NCBI GenBank assembly: GCA_018389105.1
Contig: JACATO010001045.1
Span: 1-64,000, forward strand
Direction of reading: 5' to 3'
Source of the DNA: Nautilus pompilius
Lineage: Eukaryota; Mollusca; Cephalopoda; Nautilida; Nautilidae
Length of the DNA stretch: 64,000 bases
A program made the position numbers and the translations under genes. The notes below the pieces were generated by a model. The model was not told where the DNA came from. It ran no database searches and saw nothing but the letters and a program-made list of their open reading frames with translations. The first letter of the stretch is position 1; every line of letters begins with the position of its first letter. This document shows positions 63,297-64,000 of the stretch, in pieces.

Positions 63297-64000
63297 TGAT
63301 TATCTAGATCACCTAGAACATTCCTCAACAAACACCATAATATGCATGCAAGAATTACATCTGCAAAATAACACAGAGATAGATAGTTACTTCTCCCGCT
63401 GGTCAGGCCCCAAACTCGCGAGTCTAGACCCTTTAGGTAGGAAAAAAGGCGTAGCTATTTTATTTCATCGAAGTTTAAATGCAAAAATAGAACACTCTTA
63501 CAGTGATAAAAACGGAAGAATCATCATAGCTAGTTTCCAAAATGAGCTCCAAAGAAAAGTAATGATTGCATCGGTGTACGCTCCTACCATTGCGAAGGAA
63601 CGAACAGCTTTCTTTCAAAACTTTAACGACATATTAGACCAGGAACTTAGGTCTTACCCTGCAATCGACATTTATGTACTAGATGATTTTAATTGTGTCC
63701 CCTCCCATGACCTAGATAGGCAGGGACCGGACATTAAAAGTAGGACGCATCTGATCGGAAAAGTGCAGCTGTAAACCATGTGTTCGCGTTTTGGCTTGAT
63801 CGATACGTTTAGATTTAAACACCCAGATAGTAAATCATACACTCATTACAGTAAAAAATACGAAGTAGCCACTAGAATAGACAGAGTGTATGCTTCTAAA
63901 CACGCCGCTAGAACACTCCTAGACGTTAAGCACGACGTTTTCGCGTGGAGTGACCACTGCCAGGTTAAGGCCAGCTTTCTTGTTCAGGAGAACACCAGAG
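63297..64000 (+). mobile_element. LINE (non-LTR retrotransposon) endonuclease fragment, runs off window end
   Basis: A plus-strand frame encodes an apurinic-like endonuclease of a non-LTR retrotransposon. IICMQELHLQ supplies the catalytic Glu. GRIIIASF and ASVYAP are core strands. LDDFNCVPSHDLDR replaces the usual GDFN motif, with Asp in place of Gly. After one in-frame TAA (63772-63774) the same frame continues with LIDTFRFKHP, RIDRVYAS and the SDHC histidine motif. The reverse transcriptase would lie beyond base 64000. The 5' end directly abuts the hATC motif of the preceding element, so this copy is probably 5'-truncated. L1/Tx1-like affiliation is a guess. The stop makes this copy defective as sequenced. 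Confidence 0.88.

Overview
The window is animal (metazoan) genomic DNA. It is visibly AT-rich, has no bacterial-style operons, and carries exons with GT-AG splice sites, long introns, many decayed DNA transposons (Tc1/mariner, hAT), a LINE and trinucleotide microsatellites. The only host gene I can assemble encodes a secreted protein with two PAN/apple-like domains and a C-type lectin domain (CTLD). An invertebrate, perhaps a mollusc, is my best guess, but the sequence alone does not fix the taxon.

The first 46.2 kb form one giant inverted repeat. The left arm (1-20726) is mirrored by the right arm (25493-46224) around a 4.8 kb unique spacer (20727-25492). Both arms carry, in mirror order: a ~40 bp minisatellite split by a hAT element with a perfect 8 bp target duplication; the last coding exon of the lectin gene; a Tc1-like element with IR/DR ends; a tRNA-derived SINE-like block; and a second Tc1-like IR/DR element next to the spacer. 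The right arm stops matching exactly at the mirror image of base 1, so the window edge, not a real breakpoint, probably ends the visible palindrome.

The lectin gene runs on the minus strand from 51617 to 39055: a signal peptide exon, PAN exon 1, PAN exon 2 and the first half of the CTLD. A ~7.6 kb intron (holding the minisatellite and the hAT element) follows, then the second half of the CTLD inside the right arm. All introns are phase 1 and the joined frame is open (328 codons plus stop). The left arm holds a second, plus-strand copy of the final exon (6957-7168). Its upstream exons should lie to the left of the window. The locus is therefore a tail-to-tail inverted duplication of a lectin gene.

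The strongest signal is in that final exon. The two copies are nearly identical for the first 119 coding bases and across the nearby introns and 3' flanks. In the last 93 bases they differ at 23 positions in 15 codons, and 14 of those 15 codons change the amino acid. All CTLD framework Cys and Trp residues are kept. This looks like diversification of the ligand-binding end of a lectin inside a palindrome.

From 51.8 to 60.9 kb I see no convincing gene. The window ends with a decayed hAT element (about 60.9-63.3 kb) that contains an internal tandem duplication and abuts a LINE endonuclease fragment running off the end.
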